Below the pieces are notes generated by a model. It was not told the origin of the DNA. It was given only the letters and a program-made list of their open reading frames with translations, and searched no databases. A DNA stretch of 64,000 nucleotides from Lampris incognitus (taxonomy: Eukaryota; Chordata; Actinopteri; Lampriformes; Lampridae): positions 102,882,923-102,946,922 of the forward strand of contig NC_079213.1 in NCBI RefSeq assembly GCF_029633865.1, written 5' to 3'. Shown piece by piece: positions 44,131 to 64,000 of the stretch. Made by a program: the position numbers and the translations under genes. How positions within the stretch are numbered: position 1 is the stretch's first letter; the number at the start of each line of letters is the position of its first letter.

Positions 44131-44612
44131 TGTAACGACCACGGATGACTAGACTTGCTAAACCTTGGCTAACGGGTCGGACCCTTTAGTTGACTGGTTA
44201 GCTCAGTTGCCCGTAGTGCAGGTGACCCAGGTTCGCTTCCCGGCTGCCCCCTGAATTCAATGGCCTGACGGCCTGTCCAGCCTGGATAGTCCGTCCAGTC
44301 CAGGATGTCTCCCCACCTGCCACCCAATGACTGCTGGGATAGACTCCAGCATCCCCGTGACACTGAGAGCAGGATAAGCAGTTTAGATAATGGATCAATA
44401 GATGGATGGTGTCAGAAGTGGGAAGGTGAAGCCATTGGAAATGCATACACCCTGAGGCGTGAGGGAGCTGATATGCTGAAGCGTGAGGATTCGCTTCCTG
44501 AAGGAGGGGGGTAGTGTAACGACCACGGGTGACTAGACTCGCTAGCCCTTGGCTAATGGGTCGGACCCTTTAGTTGACTGGTTAATGCAAGTCGCCCATG
44601 GTGCGGGAGGGG
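44131..44612 (+). mobile_element. Candidate miniature LTR retrotransposon (TRIM)
   Basis: Copy T4 (44131-44260, TGTAACGACCACGG...CTGAATTC) and copy T5 (44515-44612, TGTAACGACCACGG..., truncated) are direct repeats related to T1-T3. Between them, after a SINE fragment, come TGGTGTCAGAAGTGGG (44407-44422), resembling an LTR-element primer-binding site, about 80 bp of internal sequence, and the purine-rich GAAGGAGGGGGGTAG (44500-44514) directly before T5. No coding capacity. The SINE removed T4's last bases. Confidence 0.7.
44262..44407 (+). repeat. SINE family A, copy 9 (3' part)
   Basis: Sits between a truncated miniature-LTR copy and the primer-binding-site-like motif at 44407. Confidence 0.75.
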
Positions 44613-44960
44613 ACTTCAATATTCTTTCTTCTCTCAAATCCACCACAGCTTCATACATATTATTTTTTGACTGACAATCGACTCATAGCATCACTGTACT
44701 CCTGCTCTTATGATGTTTTTTTATCAGACCACTCCCAAGTAATACTGGAGTTGAGTGCTCAAAAATATAATGGTACTCCTACTCCTTGAATCCTGAATAT
44801 GTGTTTATTGTCTAATGAGGACTTTGTTGATTTTGTATCCAGTCAAATTGATTTTTTCATTGTGGTTAATAAAACATCTGGGATCTCAGCATCGCTGTTA
44901 TGGGAAACATTGAAGGCATATTTAAGAGGGGAAATAATTTCATATATTACATATGAGGGA
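44612..44960 (+). pseudogene. L1-like LINE, ORF2 fragment A
   Basis: GDFN-like endonuclease box at the junction, SDHSQVILEL, then ISASLLWETLKAYLRGEIIS, a stretch typical of fish L1 ORF2. One stop. Runs into the RTE insertion. Confidence 0.75.
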
Positions 44961-45771
44961 ACCCAGCCACTGAGGATGCACAAGCCAGTGCATTTTTAGT
45001 GCCGGTCACAAACCCAGATAAATGGGGAGGGTTGCATTAGGTAGGGCATCCGGCATAAACCCTTTGCCAAATCATACATGTGGATCATAAATCAGATTTC
45101 CATACTGGATCGGTCGAGGCCCGGGTTACCAATAACTGCCACCGGTACTGTTGGCCAGCAGAGTGCTGGTGGAAACAGGAGAAAGAGAGGGGGAAGGCCT
45201 GTCCAGAGGCAGCGGGAAGAGAGGGCGGGTAGGAGTGTGGAGGTGAGTGGGAACTTTGAATGTTGGCACTATGACTGGTAAAGGCAGCAAGCTGGCTGAT
45301 ATGATGGAGAGAAGGAAGGTAGATATATTGTGTGTGCAAGAGACTAGGTAGAAGGGGAGTAAGGCCAGGAGCATCGGAGGTGGGTTCGAACTCTTCTACC
45401 ATGGTGTGGATGGGAGGAGAAATGAGATAGGGGTAATTCTTAAGGAAGAGTATGTTAAGAGTGTGTTGGAGGTGAAGAGAGTTTCAGACAAAGTGATGAG
45501 TATGAAGCTGGAAATCGAAGGTGTTATGACGAATGTTATCAGTGCATATGCCCCGCAAGTTGGGTGTGAGATGGAAGAGAAAGAAGAATTCTGGAGTGAG
45601 GTGGATGAAGTGGTGGAGAGGGTACCCAAGAAGGAGAGAGTGGTGATTGGAGTGGACTTCAATGGGCATGTTGGTGAAGGGAACGGAGGTGATGAGCAGC
45701 TATGGTGTCCAGGAGAGGAATGTGGAAGGGCAGATGGTGGTGGATTTTGTGAAAAGGATGGAAATAACAGG
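44961..45771 (+). mobile_element. RTE-clade LINE, 5' end and endonuclease
   Basis: Leader containing GGGCATCCGGCATAAA, then an endonuclease-like frame: NVGTM, CVQETR (catalytic Glu), VISAYAPQVG and VDFNGHVG (Asp-x-Asn). A stop follows the QETR box. Interrupted by a SINE. Confidence 0.85.
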
Positions 45772-46063
45772 CGGCATGGTGGCGCAGTGGTTAGCGTGGT
45801 CACCTCATAGCAAGAAGGTCCTGGGTTCAAACCCCAGGGTTTTCCAACCTTGGGGGTCATCCCAGGTCATTCTCTATGTGGAGTTTGCATGTTTGTCTGG
45901 TGTCTGTGTGGGTTTACTCTGGGTGCTCCGATTTCCTCCCACAGTCCAAAGACATGTAGGTCAGGTGAATCGGCCATGCTAAATTGTCCCTAGGTGTGAA
46001 TGTGTCTGCCCTGTGAGGGACTGGTGGCCTGTCCAGGGTGTCTCCCCACCTGCCGCCCAATAA
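45772..46063 (+). repeat. SINE family A, copy 10
   Basis: Head GGCGGCATGGTGGCGCAGTG, B box GGGTTCAAACCCC; loses its extreme 3' end. Separates two RTE fragments. Confidence 0.82.
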
Positions 46064-46150
46064 CAACGAGAGGGAGGACAGCGGGATGGTGAGGATGCAA
46101 GGAGTAGAGGTAATGACGGCGGATAAGTTTACATACTTGGGGTCAATTTT
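46064..46150 (+). mobile_element. RTE fragment (short)
   Basis: Matches the MVRMQGVEV...YLGS segment of the 12-kb copy. Most of the reverse transcriptase between 45771 and here is missing. Confidence 0.65.
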
Positions 46151-46257
46151 TCAAACTGGTGTCTGCTTGAGACACAGTCTTGCCACTCTTTGTCTCTCCC
46201 AGCATTAGTGTATTCCTCCCTGCCACTGAAACCCTCTCTATTTACATCCAAGTATTT

Positions 46258-46440
46258 TTTTTAAGATTTTTTTTTTGTATTTTCTGCCTTTATGCAATAG
46301 TGATAGAGAAGAGAGACAGGAAAGAGAGGGGATGACATGACATGCAGAAAAGAGTCTGGACCGGATTCGAACCCAGGCCACTGTGGTAAAGACTCAGCTT
46401 CATGTTGTGCCTCTCTACCAGGTGAGCCACTGGGACACCC
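46258..46440 (-). repeat. tRNA-derived SINE (third type)
   Basis: On the minus strand: GGCTCACCTGGTAGAG, B box GGGTTCGAATCC, CT-rich body (CTCTCTTTCCTGTCTCTC) and A-rich 3' end. Inserted in L1 ORF2. Confidence 0.75.
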
Positions 46441-46688
46441 AAATTACAGCCAATCCTGTCGTGCCCTCCACCCTCAAAATTTTTAATCAATGTTGCTGCC
46501 ACTACAAATTCACATCAGCTTCAGTTCTTGGTCCTATTCATAGAAACCATCTATTCCCCCCTCGACACTCGACTCGCCCTTCAGACGATGGGGTTTGAAT
46601 GTTTTTATGTGCATTAAGGATTTATACACCAACAACATATTTGATAGCTTTGATAACCTGTGTAGAAAATATGGCTTCCCACATAATC

Positions 46689-47061
46689 CATCCATCCATT
46701 ATCCACACCGCTTATCCTGCTCTCAGGGTCGCGGGGATGCTGGAGCCTATCCCAACAGTCATTGGATGGCAGGCGGGGAGACACCCTGGACAGGCCGCCA
46801 AGCCATCACAGGGCTGATGCACACACACATATTCACACCTAGACACAATTTAGTACGGCCGATTCACCTGACCTACGTGTCTTTGGGCTGTGGGAGGAAA
46901 CAGGAGCACCCGGAGGAAACCCATGCAGACACAAGGAGAACACGCAAACTCCACACAGAGGACGACCCAGGATGACCCCCAAGATTGGACTACCCCAGGG
47001 CTCAAACCCAGGACCTTCTTGCTGTGAGACGACTGTGCTAACCACTGCGCCACTGTGCCAA
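46689..47061 (-). repeat. SINE family A, copy 11 inside L1
   Basis: Minus-strand copy with target duplication CTTCCCACA(T/C)AATC at 46675-46688 and 47062-47075. It interrupts an L1 ORF2 frame that resumes downstream. Confidence 0.88.
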
Positions 47062-47832
47062 CTTCCCACACAATCATTTCTTTAAATACCTGCAGATCCG
47101 CCAAAGAAAATGTTCCCTCTTTTCCTCATCTCCCTCCTGCTACAGTGTTGGAAAAACTCACTCTTACCTTTTATGATAAAGGACTGATCTCGGTATTGTA
47201 CTCTCAACTGATGCCTTTAAGAGATCAAACCCTAAACAAAATTAAAACTAGATGGGAGGACAAACTTGGTATGGCTCTGACTGAGGAACATTAGACAAAA
47301 GCACCAAAGAAGGTTCATTCTTCGTCATCATGTGCTAGACTGGGGCTCATACAATTTAAAGGTTTACATAGGGTTCACTTAGGCAAAGCCATTCTTACTG
47401 ACATACTATATTCTGGGACAGATGCTGGTTGTGATAGGTGGTTATTGTCTCCAGCCAATCTAGTGCGTGCATTCTGGTCTTGCCCTCAGCTTGACAACGG
47501 GGCAATGGTTTTTTAAAACCATCAGAGAGGTTCTTGGGGTGACATTAAGACCTTGCTCACTTATAGCTGTATTTGGTATAGCAAATGAAACTTTGGGTTT
47601 AAATGCAAGCCAGTCCGACATCATTGCATTCACATCGCTTTTGGCCCTTAGGAGAATTTTGCTGGTCTGGAAATCTACCACTTCTCCATCTGCTGCTGCT
47701 TGACTGGAGAACATAACGTTTTTTCTAAAACTAGAAAAGATTAAATTCACACTGAGGGGGATCTGTGAGGAAATGGGAACCTTTCTCGTCATATTTTGAG
47801 ATTCTTAGGGAACTACCCACTGGATGAAGGCA

Positions 47833-48010
47833 TTTCAGAATCAGAATCAGAATCAGGTTTATTGGCCATATAAGTTTGCACACACATGGAATTTGACTCC
47901 GGTTTCGTGACTCTCATGGTGTACTTAACCTAGAATAACAACACAAAACACAATCTTCAGATATATACACAAGGATTGACAATATACAGGTGAAATAAGA
48001 GGCAAAAAAG
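47833..48010 (-). repeat. LINE 3' remnant with (TTCTGA)n tail
   Basis: On the plus strand it begins with three AATCAG units followed by GTTTATTGGCCATATAAG, a common fish LINE 3' UTR end in reverse orientation. Confidence 0.6.
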
Positions 48011-48304
48011 TGTAATGGTGCAGAGAATATATCATTTGATTGTAGTTGGGGATTTGCTTGTTTCTTTCCTTTTCACTCGATCCTTTTTTTAATTGATTAC
48101 CTCACAGGATGGTTGATGTATTGTAAATGAGTGTATTATGAACCATCTGACATGTTACAGATATGTGTGGGCATGTGCCTTGGAAGAGTATAGAGGTACG
48201 GCTGTGGTAATGTGCACCTGTATTTGTGAAATGTTGTATTGTGAACAGGTTTACTGCCAAGCTGTGTTGGGGGAGGGTGGGTGAGGGGAATCTTGCTGAA
48301 AAAA

Positions 48305-48396
48305 AGAAGAGAGATCCCTCTTTTGTTGCTCTCCCTGAGGTTCCTTCCTATTTTTTCCTCCCTGATATTGGGCTATACAAATAAAATTGACTTGAC
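48305..48396 (+). repeat. LINE-type 3' tail repeat, copy 3
   Basis: Internally deleted: the CCTGAGGTTCCTTCC segment jumps straight to GGGCTATACAAATAAAATTG. Confidence 0.7.
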
Positions 48397-49019
48397 TTAA
48401 AAAAAATTCGAGGTAATGGAATGCAATACGTACCCTGTGTTGTACCATTCCTTAGATAGAAACATAAAAAAAACAAGGAAGATGGTACCATACTACGGTG
48501 ACTCGCAACAAGTTGCTCTCACTTTGTTGTTTGTTTTCGTGTTATATGTTGCTTTTGTTGCACAAAACGCTTCTTGCGCAATTACCTATGATCGGCAGAC
48601 TCTACTGAACATAGGATTTGACATTCTCAACAGATGGAAGCCACGGGACTTGACGAGAGAGATTACCTACAACAAACCGGTACCACTATGGAGTAATGGT
48701 CCCAGACTGCGCTGCCGGAGGCACGGTAAATGAGGTGGCACCCTGGTGAGGCTACGACGGCGTCCTACCTGGCCCCTGATTCCCAGCATAGCACTTTCTA
48801 ACATCCAGTCCCTCGATAACAAGCTGGACAAACCTCATTGCCGAATAAGCTCTCAAAGGGACATGAAGACCTGTTGTGTGTTCTGCATTACAGAGACTTA
48901 GCTGGGCCCTAATACAAATGATAGGGCTATACAACCAGAGGGTTTTTCTGTGCACCGCATGGCCTGTTCAGTGATGATTACTGGCAAGGTAAAGTGAGGT
49001 GGCATATGCTTCTTTGTTA

Positions 49020-49207
49020 ACCATGTTAGGGTTAATACTCCTGCCTGTGCCCTTGACCAAGGCAATGGAAAGAAGAACTGGAGTTGGTCCCCTGGAGCTG
49101 CAGCTGCCCACTGCTCATATACAATAGGATGCGTTAAATGCAGAGAACACATTTCATTGTAACCTGTACAATGATGAAATAAAGTGGCTTTCTTCTTTCA
49201 TGGTACA
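49020..49207 (+). repeat. V-SINE-like 3' part, copy 2
   Basis: CTTGACCAAGGCAATGG core and the GAACTGGAGTTGGTCCCC segment; interrupts the 5' part of the CR1/L2-group LINE. Confidence 0.7.
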
Positions 49208-49965
49208 CTGATGTGGAAATGGTCTCTCAGTTCTGTTCACCAGTGTTGGAACAACTAACATTAAGGTGCAGACCAATCTATCTCCCAAGGGAATCCCCTT
49301 GCATGTTGATAACTGCTGTCTACGCATCGCCACAAGCTAATGCTGCAGTGGCACTGGACAAACTGTATGAGAATATTTCAATTGTGGCAGGAGACTTTGA
49401 CTACTGTAACCTGTAATCTCTGCTAGCTACCAAAATTTTACCAACATGTCACCTGCCCAACCAGAGCAGAGGCAGTAAGACTCTCAACCACTCTTACTCC
49501 ACGATCAAGGCAGCTTGCAGATCTATCCCATGACCTCACTTTGGGAAATCTGATCACCTATCAGTGCTCTTCCTAACTGCAAGCAGAAAGTGAAGTGCGC
49601 CCAGCCCACTGTGAGGACAGTACAGTGCTGGACTACAGAACACGAATCCAAACTTCAGGGATGTTTTGAATCAACAGACTGGTCAGTCTTTAAGGATTCA
49701 GCCTCGAGTTTGGATGAGTATGCTGGATCGGTCACTGACTATGTTAGAGTCTGTGTGAATAACTGGATCCCAGTATGGTCTATTTGCTCCTACCTCAACC
49801 AGAAGCCCTGGGTTAACAGCGCCATTCGCTTGAAGTTGAGGGAGCGCACCACTTCTTTTAAATCAGGGGACAAGGAATGCTTAAAATTTTTTTTTTTAAA
49901 TCCAGGTATGACTTAAGGAGAGCCATTAAAGCTGCTAAAAGACAATATAGGGACAAAATGGAAAA

Positions 49966-50420
49966 GACTCATTGGTGGTCACTCAGGGTCGAGTATGACT
50001 TCTCTTTCTGGGTCTTCAGGTGGGCATTGAGACTTATCCTGGAGCCGCATAATGGGAGGACACCTGTACGTGACAGCTTTTTACGTGGAGAGGCTGATGC
50101 ACCTGCAGCCACCACATGGTTCTTGGCAAGGGGTAGCCAGAGTTCGATAGCATGGAGAACCAAGACGATTGGGGACCACCCTCTGTTGCAGCCTTCATCC
50201 TCCTTCACTGCCATTGTGACCTGGAAACATCTTCCACCAGTTCCGCTGTTGAGGTCTTTGTTGGATCACGCTTCGTCTGGAATCTCCCCCTTGACCTATC
50301 CACCTTGGGTAACCCTACCAGGAACCAAGCTCCGGACAGCATAGCTATTGGGATCACTGGTACACACAAGCTCCTCCACCACGACAAGGTGGCGATTCAG
50401 GAGAAGGGAAAATGACTACA
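49966..50420 (+). repeat. Dispersed 450-bp repeat, copy 2
   Basis: Opposite orientation to the 7-kb copy; interrupts the CR1/L2-group LINE before its reverse transcriptase. Confidence 0.7.
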
Positions 50421-52215
50421 GTGGTTGTGACTCACAGCACATGTGGAGGGGCTGCAAACGATTATGGACTATAAAGTTAAACACAGTGCGGCTATCAACA
50501 CCTCTGCCTCTCTCCTGGATGAGCTTAACAACATTTTATGCCTGCTTTGAAGCTCATAAATTGGACCCAGTGAAAGCAGCACAGTGCCCACCTGATGAAG
50601 TCGATCTGCAGGTGACAGAGGCTGATGTGAGTAAAACTTTTCAAAGGCTTAAGGCTCATACAACTGCTGTCACAGACGGCATCCCTTCCCGTGTCCTCAA
50701 GGCATGTTACACTAAGCTACTTGAGGTTTTTGCTGACATGTTTAACCTGTCCCTGTCATTGTGTGTGGTTCCACTGTGTTTTAAGAAAACCACCATTGTG
50801 CCTGTTCCTAAGCAAACACCTGTCTCTGGCTTTAATGATTACCGACCTGTTGCTTTGACCTCTGTTATTATGAAGTGCCTGGAAAGTTTGGTTATATCAT
50901 ATATAAAATGTAACATTCCTGTTACCCTTGACCCATTACAGTTTGCCTACTGTTCCAACAGATCTGTAGATGATGCTATCTCACTTGGTCTTCATACTAC
51001 TTTGGTACACCTTGAAAAGAAAAATACCTATGTCAGAATATTCTTTATTAATTACTGCTCCACTTTTAATACATTGTACCACCCAAACTGGTGTTAAAAC
51101 TCAGAGGTCTTGGTCTGGGAAACTCTGTCTGTAATCGGCTATTTGATTTCCTGACAGACAGGCCCCAGACTGTGAGAATAGGTAAATCATACTCATCTAC
51201 ATTAGCTCTTAGGACTGGTGTGCCTGAGGGCTGCTGTCTCAGCCCCCTATTGTCCAGTCTGTTTACACAGGACTGTGTTGCCAAATATGACAACAACAGC
51301 ATTATTAAATTCGCAGATGACACCACAGTGATTGGACTAATAAATGACAGTGATGAGAGGGCCTATAGGAGGGAAGTGGAAGATTTAACCCTATGGTGCC
51401 ATGATAACAACTTTGCTCTAAATGTCAATAAGACAAAAGAAATCATTGTTGACTTCCACCAATGGGTCATCTGTTGAAATTGTGGACAGTTTTCGATTTC
51501 TCAGTTTACACATCACAGACACCTTGACATGATCTCTGTCAACACCAATTGCATCCTGAACAAGGCACAGCAGAGACTGTATTTTCTGAGGTGTCACAAG
51601 AGTTTTGGTATGAGTACTAAAACTCTTATGAACTTGTATCTCAGTACCATGGAGAGTGTCTTGACAGGCTGTATCACAGTGTGGTTTGGCAGCCTAACTG
51701 TTCAGGACTGCAGACTGCTTCAAAGCACTGTAAAGACAGCAGCAAAAATCATTGGCATGGAACTACCACAACTTCATAATATTTACACCACTCGCTGCAA
51801 AAGGAAAGCCCAAAACATCATCAAGGACACCAGCCACCCCGCTCATGTTCTGCTCTCGCTCCTTCCATCTAAAAAATGTTACCGGAGGATCAGATCACAC
51901 ACCACCCATCTCAGTAATAGTTTCTTTCCATAGGCAGTGGAAAGAAACTGAAACTGCACAGGTCAGCAGGTTGCTGAACAGCTGACACACGCATATGCAC
52001 CTTACATTGTTGTGTTAATGTGTACTTTTATATATTGTGTATATAATATATGACTTCATTGTGTACACATCTATGTAGCTCCGTAGCGTCTTTTTTTGGG
52101 ATGGTGTGTCCTTGTGTCCTTTGTCCTTGTCCCTTTTGTTAAGGCAGAGAGAACCAGAGCACAAGAATTTTATTTTATTTTAATACATATGACAATAAAG
52201 TTGAACTTGAACAAA

Positions 52216-52574
52216 AATAGTTTCAAGCCAGAAGATCTCTCTATTTAGCCTGGTGAAAACGTATTTAATTTTTTCTATAATATGTTTTATTTGTTGTAAT
52301 AGTCTTTATTTGTTCATTTTGTACAATGCTGATGCTGATGTTGCCACTGGAAACATTACCAAACAGGCACTTGCACAACATCTAGCTTCTTTTAAATATC
52401 GTCTTAAAACTTTTCTTTTTATGAAAGCTTTTACAGATGGTTGGTGTTTTTATTTATTTTTATATTTTTATTTTTGCTCTTACTTATTTGTTCTTACTCT
52501 TATTTTTGCCTTGTCTGGTTTTATTTCTTTGTAAAGGACTTTGTAACATTGTTTTAGAAAAATACTATATAAGT

Positions 52575-52607
<33 letters not shown>

Positions 52608-52610
52608 TAT
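52216..52610 (+). repeat. Second LINE 3' end with (TTA)n tail
   Basis: Retains FKYRLKTFLFMKAFTDGW, a C-terminal LINE ORF2 signature, then TTTGTAACATTGTTTTAG and (TTA)n at 52577-52602. Confidence 0.65.
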
Positions 52611-52949
52611 CAGCAATCTATTTGAGAGAAATATTACATAGACCAGAAAACATAAAAAGAAAAATAAGGGAATAACAAATAAATAAATAATCTTTGCTTA
52701 AAACAAATAAATGAAATACATGAAATATACAATTTAAGTTTATACATTTAAAATAAAAAAAATCGAGACGTTGTTCGAGTAACATCAAAGTGCAAAAGTT
52801 CAAAAAGTTCAAACTTAGTGTTTGAAAAACGTAAAAACCACTGACGTATAATAAACTAAAATCGATAAAGTAAATCCATTATAGATTATAAACTAAAAAG
52901 TAAAATTGGCCATCGGTACAAACACGCTTAACAGTTTCGTCATAGGCAA

Positions 52950-53129
52950 AACCGGATGTAGTGGTTCGCTCTCGATTGTGATTGGACAGATCACCTTAAG
53001 CGCTGTAATGCCCGGTTAGGTTGATCCGCGTCCATGAATTTCTTTTGTTGTCGTTAACAGGCTAGCGGTTGTAATTCTACTTTAATATTACTTCTCACCG
53101 GGAACAAAAAAGTTGTAACGACTCAGAGG
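52950..53129 (+). promoter_or_regulatory. actl6a: actl6a proximal promoter / 5' UTR candidate
   Basis: Immediately upstream of the ATG. An inverted CCAAT box (GATTGGACAG, 52979-52988) fits an NF-Y site and an ETS-like ACCGGATGT lies at 52951. No TATA box near the start. Unlike the region to its left, no transposon is recognised here. Confidence 0.4.
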
Positions 53130-62476
<9,347 letters not shown>

Positions 62477-62962
62477 GTGAGACCTGCTAAAGTAAGTCAA
62501 ATGAGTCATTACTGGGATTTTATTTTACATCCCTCTGGTGATGGTGGTGAGGTGGACTCTTACATACTAGTAAGTATTGTAAGAACACTAGTTAGTCTTA
62601 TTTTGTGTAGACCTGGTTTTATCTGCCCACGTGGTGATCTGCTATGACTGTGAACAATGAGCTTTCGCCTTGAGTTGTTTCATTCATTTCAGACTTCTGT
62701 CACCCTTGGATCAGATAGTATTTGTAGATAGACCTTACCTTTTTAACCCTTGAGTCTACTTGACATCCCAGATGTGGGGGGGGGGTTTACCTAATTGGGG
62801 CAGGGTAGATACTGTGAGGTCAATTGTTCACAAAAAAATAGGATGTTCAATTTAATTTTAAGTATTTTTTTCTGTCAATTTTCAGTATGTCATTATGTCA
62901 ATCCAAGTTTCAACCATTCATTGCACTTCCCTATGTGGCAAACACCACCAAACTGATGCTAT

Positions 62963-63310
62963 AGGCTAGGGCTGGGAAATCTCAACAAAATCACATATCA
63001 CAATATGACCGAATACCTCCATATTGATATTGTGGGGATATTTTGTGGAAGTCTGTTGGTGTTTTCATAAGATATTTACACAGCAGGATCATTAGTAATG
63101 TGGCTATGATGACCAAGCAGGTGGAGACATTCATTGTTCATTTTACTAAAACAGTCGAATAAGTTCAGAAAATGGTCTCACTTTACTGTGATGCAGCCTT
63201 TAAGACCAGGCAATGACAAGATTTATGTTATATCACCATATTACCCCAACCACAATCCCACAACTCATCTAGTCTCATATCAGGATATCCATATTATATG
63301 GATATATTAC
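62963..63310. repeat. Possible hAT-type MITE
   Basis: Begins TAGGGCTGGGAAATCTCAAC with ATCACAATATGACC, the usual look of small fish hAT elements; right boundary unclear. Confidence 0.45.
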
Positions 63311-63360
63311 CTCACTATACTCTAGGCAGATTAAAAGAAATGGTTCAGAGTTATTTACTG

Positions 63361-63560
63361 GGGGAAGGATGCTGAATATGGAGCTGCCAGGGAAGAGGAA
63401 AAGAGGAAGGCCAAAGAGGAGGTTTATGGCTGTGGTGAGGGAGGACATGCAGGTGGCTGGCGTGACAGAGGAAGATGCAGAGGACAGGAAGAGATGGAAA
63501 TGGATGCTCTGCTGTGGTGACCCCTAACGGAGCAGCCGAAAGTAGTAGTACTAGTAGTAG
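63361..63560 (+). mobile_element. RTE 3' end, short copy
   Basis: Nearly the same sequence as 12483-12675, ending in TGGTGACCCCTAACGGAGCA and an (AGT)n tail; strongly 5'-truncated. In actl6a intron 7. Confidence 0.85.
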
Positions 63561-63704
63561 GTTAAGAGTTATGTACAAATGCTATTTGACCCGTCACTGT
63601 TATTAAACTCTGATAAAAAGATTAGAAAAATTGTAATGATATAATTTGTTATTTGGGCCTCATCATTGAAAGAGCATATACCTCATCATAGATCCATGTC
63701 TAAA

Positions 63705-63740
63705 CTAGGATAAGCGTTTTGGATAGTGGATGGATGGATG
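63705..63740 (+). repeat. SINE family A, 3' tail remnant
   Basis: GGATAAGCGTTTTGGATAGT then (GGAT)n: only the tail is recognisable. Confidence 0.55.
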
Positions 63741-63997
63741 ATCTAAAAGATTTTTTGGTTTTTCAGTGTTGGCTTGTTCTGTTAGTGGCTATCTCAACTC
63801 TTTATTGTCAAGCAGGCCACTTTTCTCAGGGTTTAACAACTTCATGAAGTTTGTGTGATTGTTGAAATTTCTGTAATTACTCTGTAATGCTCACAGACAG
63901 GCGTAAAGTCTGTTAACTGCTATTCGGCCTTACGCCGCAAGAAACTGGACAGACTGCTGTATCTGTACATACTGTCTGTTTTTCCCCCATACCACAG

Positions 63998-64000
63998 GCA
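63998..64000 (+). CDS. actl6a: Possible start of actl6a exon 8 at window edge
   Basis: A pyrimidine tract followed by ACCACAG ends at 63997, the right place for the next acceptor. Only GCA follows. The mammalian exon starts with Glu-Ala, so a GCA start would need a changed residue; this may be a decoy. Confidence 0.3.

Larger units (their letters stand above)
46151..47812 (+). pseudogene. L1-like LINE, ORF2 C-terminal fragments
   Basis: Pieces at about 46160-46257, 46441-46688 and 47062-47812 follow one another along ORF2: LPALVYSSLPLK, NTFDSFDNLCRKYG-like (here NIFDSFDNLCRKYG), then IAFTSLLALRRILLVWKS and LKLEKIKFTLRGI. Two SINEs interrupt it; many stops. Confidence 0.78.
48400..52215 (+). 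pseudogene. CR1/L2-group LINE (long, decayed copy)
   Basis: Near complete but broken. N-terminal YDRQTLLNIGFDIL (48586); endonuclease-like ALSNIQSLDNKLDK, ITAVYASPQAN and VAGDFDYCNL; reverse transcriptase 50560-51480 with FNDYRPVALTSVIMKCLE, GVPEGCCLSPLL and FADDTTVIG; C-terminal TVKTAAKIIG. Frame change at about 51097, several stops, and two inserted repeats (49020-49207, 49966-50420). 3' end ACAATAAAGTTGAACTTGAA. Clade choice (CR1, L2, Rex1) is not certain. Confidence 0.8.

Noticed and set aside
50348..51097. 249-codon frame as a host gene
   Set aside because: It is the reverse transcriptase part of a decayed LINE, fused at its start with an unrelated inserted repeat.

Overview
The window is teleost fish nuclear DNA. 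It holds two protein genes with intron-interrupted, vertebrate-type coding exons, set in sequence dominated by fish transposable elements and microsatellites: tRNA-derived SINEs, V-SINE-like elements, RTE, L1 and CR1/L2-group LINEs, Ty3/gypsy remnants, and Tc1, hAT and Harbinger DNA elements. There are no operons, bacterial genes or CRISPR arrays. The long low-complexity reading frames (His/Thr, Leu/Ser, Arg/Glu, Ile/Tyr repeats) are translated microsatellites.

Gene 1 (minus strand, 3017-23249, with a probable non-coding first exon near 31162) is a complete heterotrimeric G-protein beta subunit. Nine coding exons of 57, 39, 107, 64, 163, 67, 202, 217 and 107 nt give 340 codons plus stop, with every splice site visible. 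Residue choices such as Lys-Met-His at the start of the 163-nt exon and the ending SFLRIWN, plus its neighbour, point to gnb4. Gene 2 (plus strand, 53130 to beyond the right edge) is actl6a (BAF53A), an actin-related subunit of BAF, INO80 and TIP60-type complexes. Seven coding exons (226 codons) are present; the 3' half lies outside. The divergent gnb4/actl6a pair matches the human 3q26 arrangement.

Layout: 1-3000 holds a SINE, a decayed Tc1 element and gnb4 3' flank. 3017-31200 is the gnb4 body, whose introns carry SINEs, an RTE fragment nested in a hAT element, a Harbinger-like element nested in a fold-back element, a hAT-like element inside a SINE, tandem duplications and many microsatellites. 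30676-30747 has two adjacent perfect hairpins just upstream of the gnb4 5' exon. 31800-37500 is comparatively poor in recognisable transposons. 37560-52620 is a nested retroelement graveyard: two different gypsy-type carcasses, L1 pieces, RTE pieces and a CR1/L2-group LINE. 53130-64000 is the 5' half of actl6a, with a truncated Tc1 element, a hAT BED-finger fragment and SINEs in its introns.

The most unusual find is a family of roughly 155-bp repeats at 39.7-44.6 kb. Three copies are precise insertions with 4-5 bp target duplications. Two related copies flank about 105 bp that begins with a primer-binding-site-like motif and ends with a polypurine tract. The repeats carry tRNA-like A and B boxes. 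Together this looks like a miniature LTR retrotransposon (TRIM) whose LTR contains a Pol III-type promoter. All calls come from reading the sequence; no database search was run.
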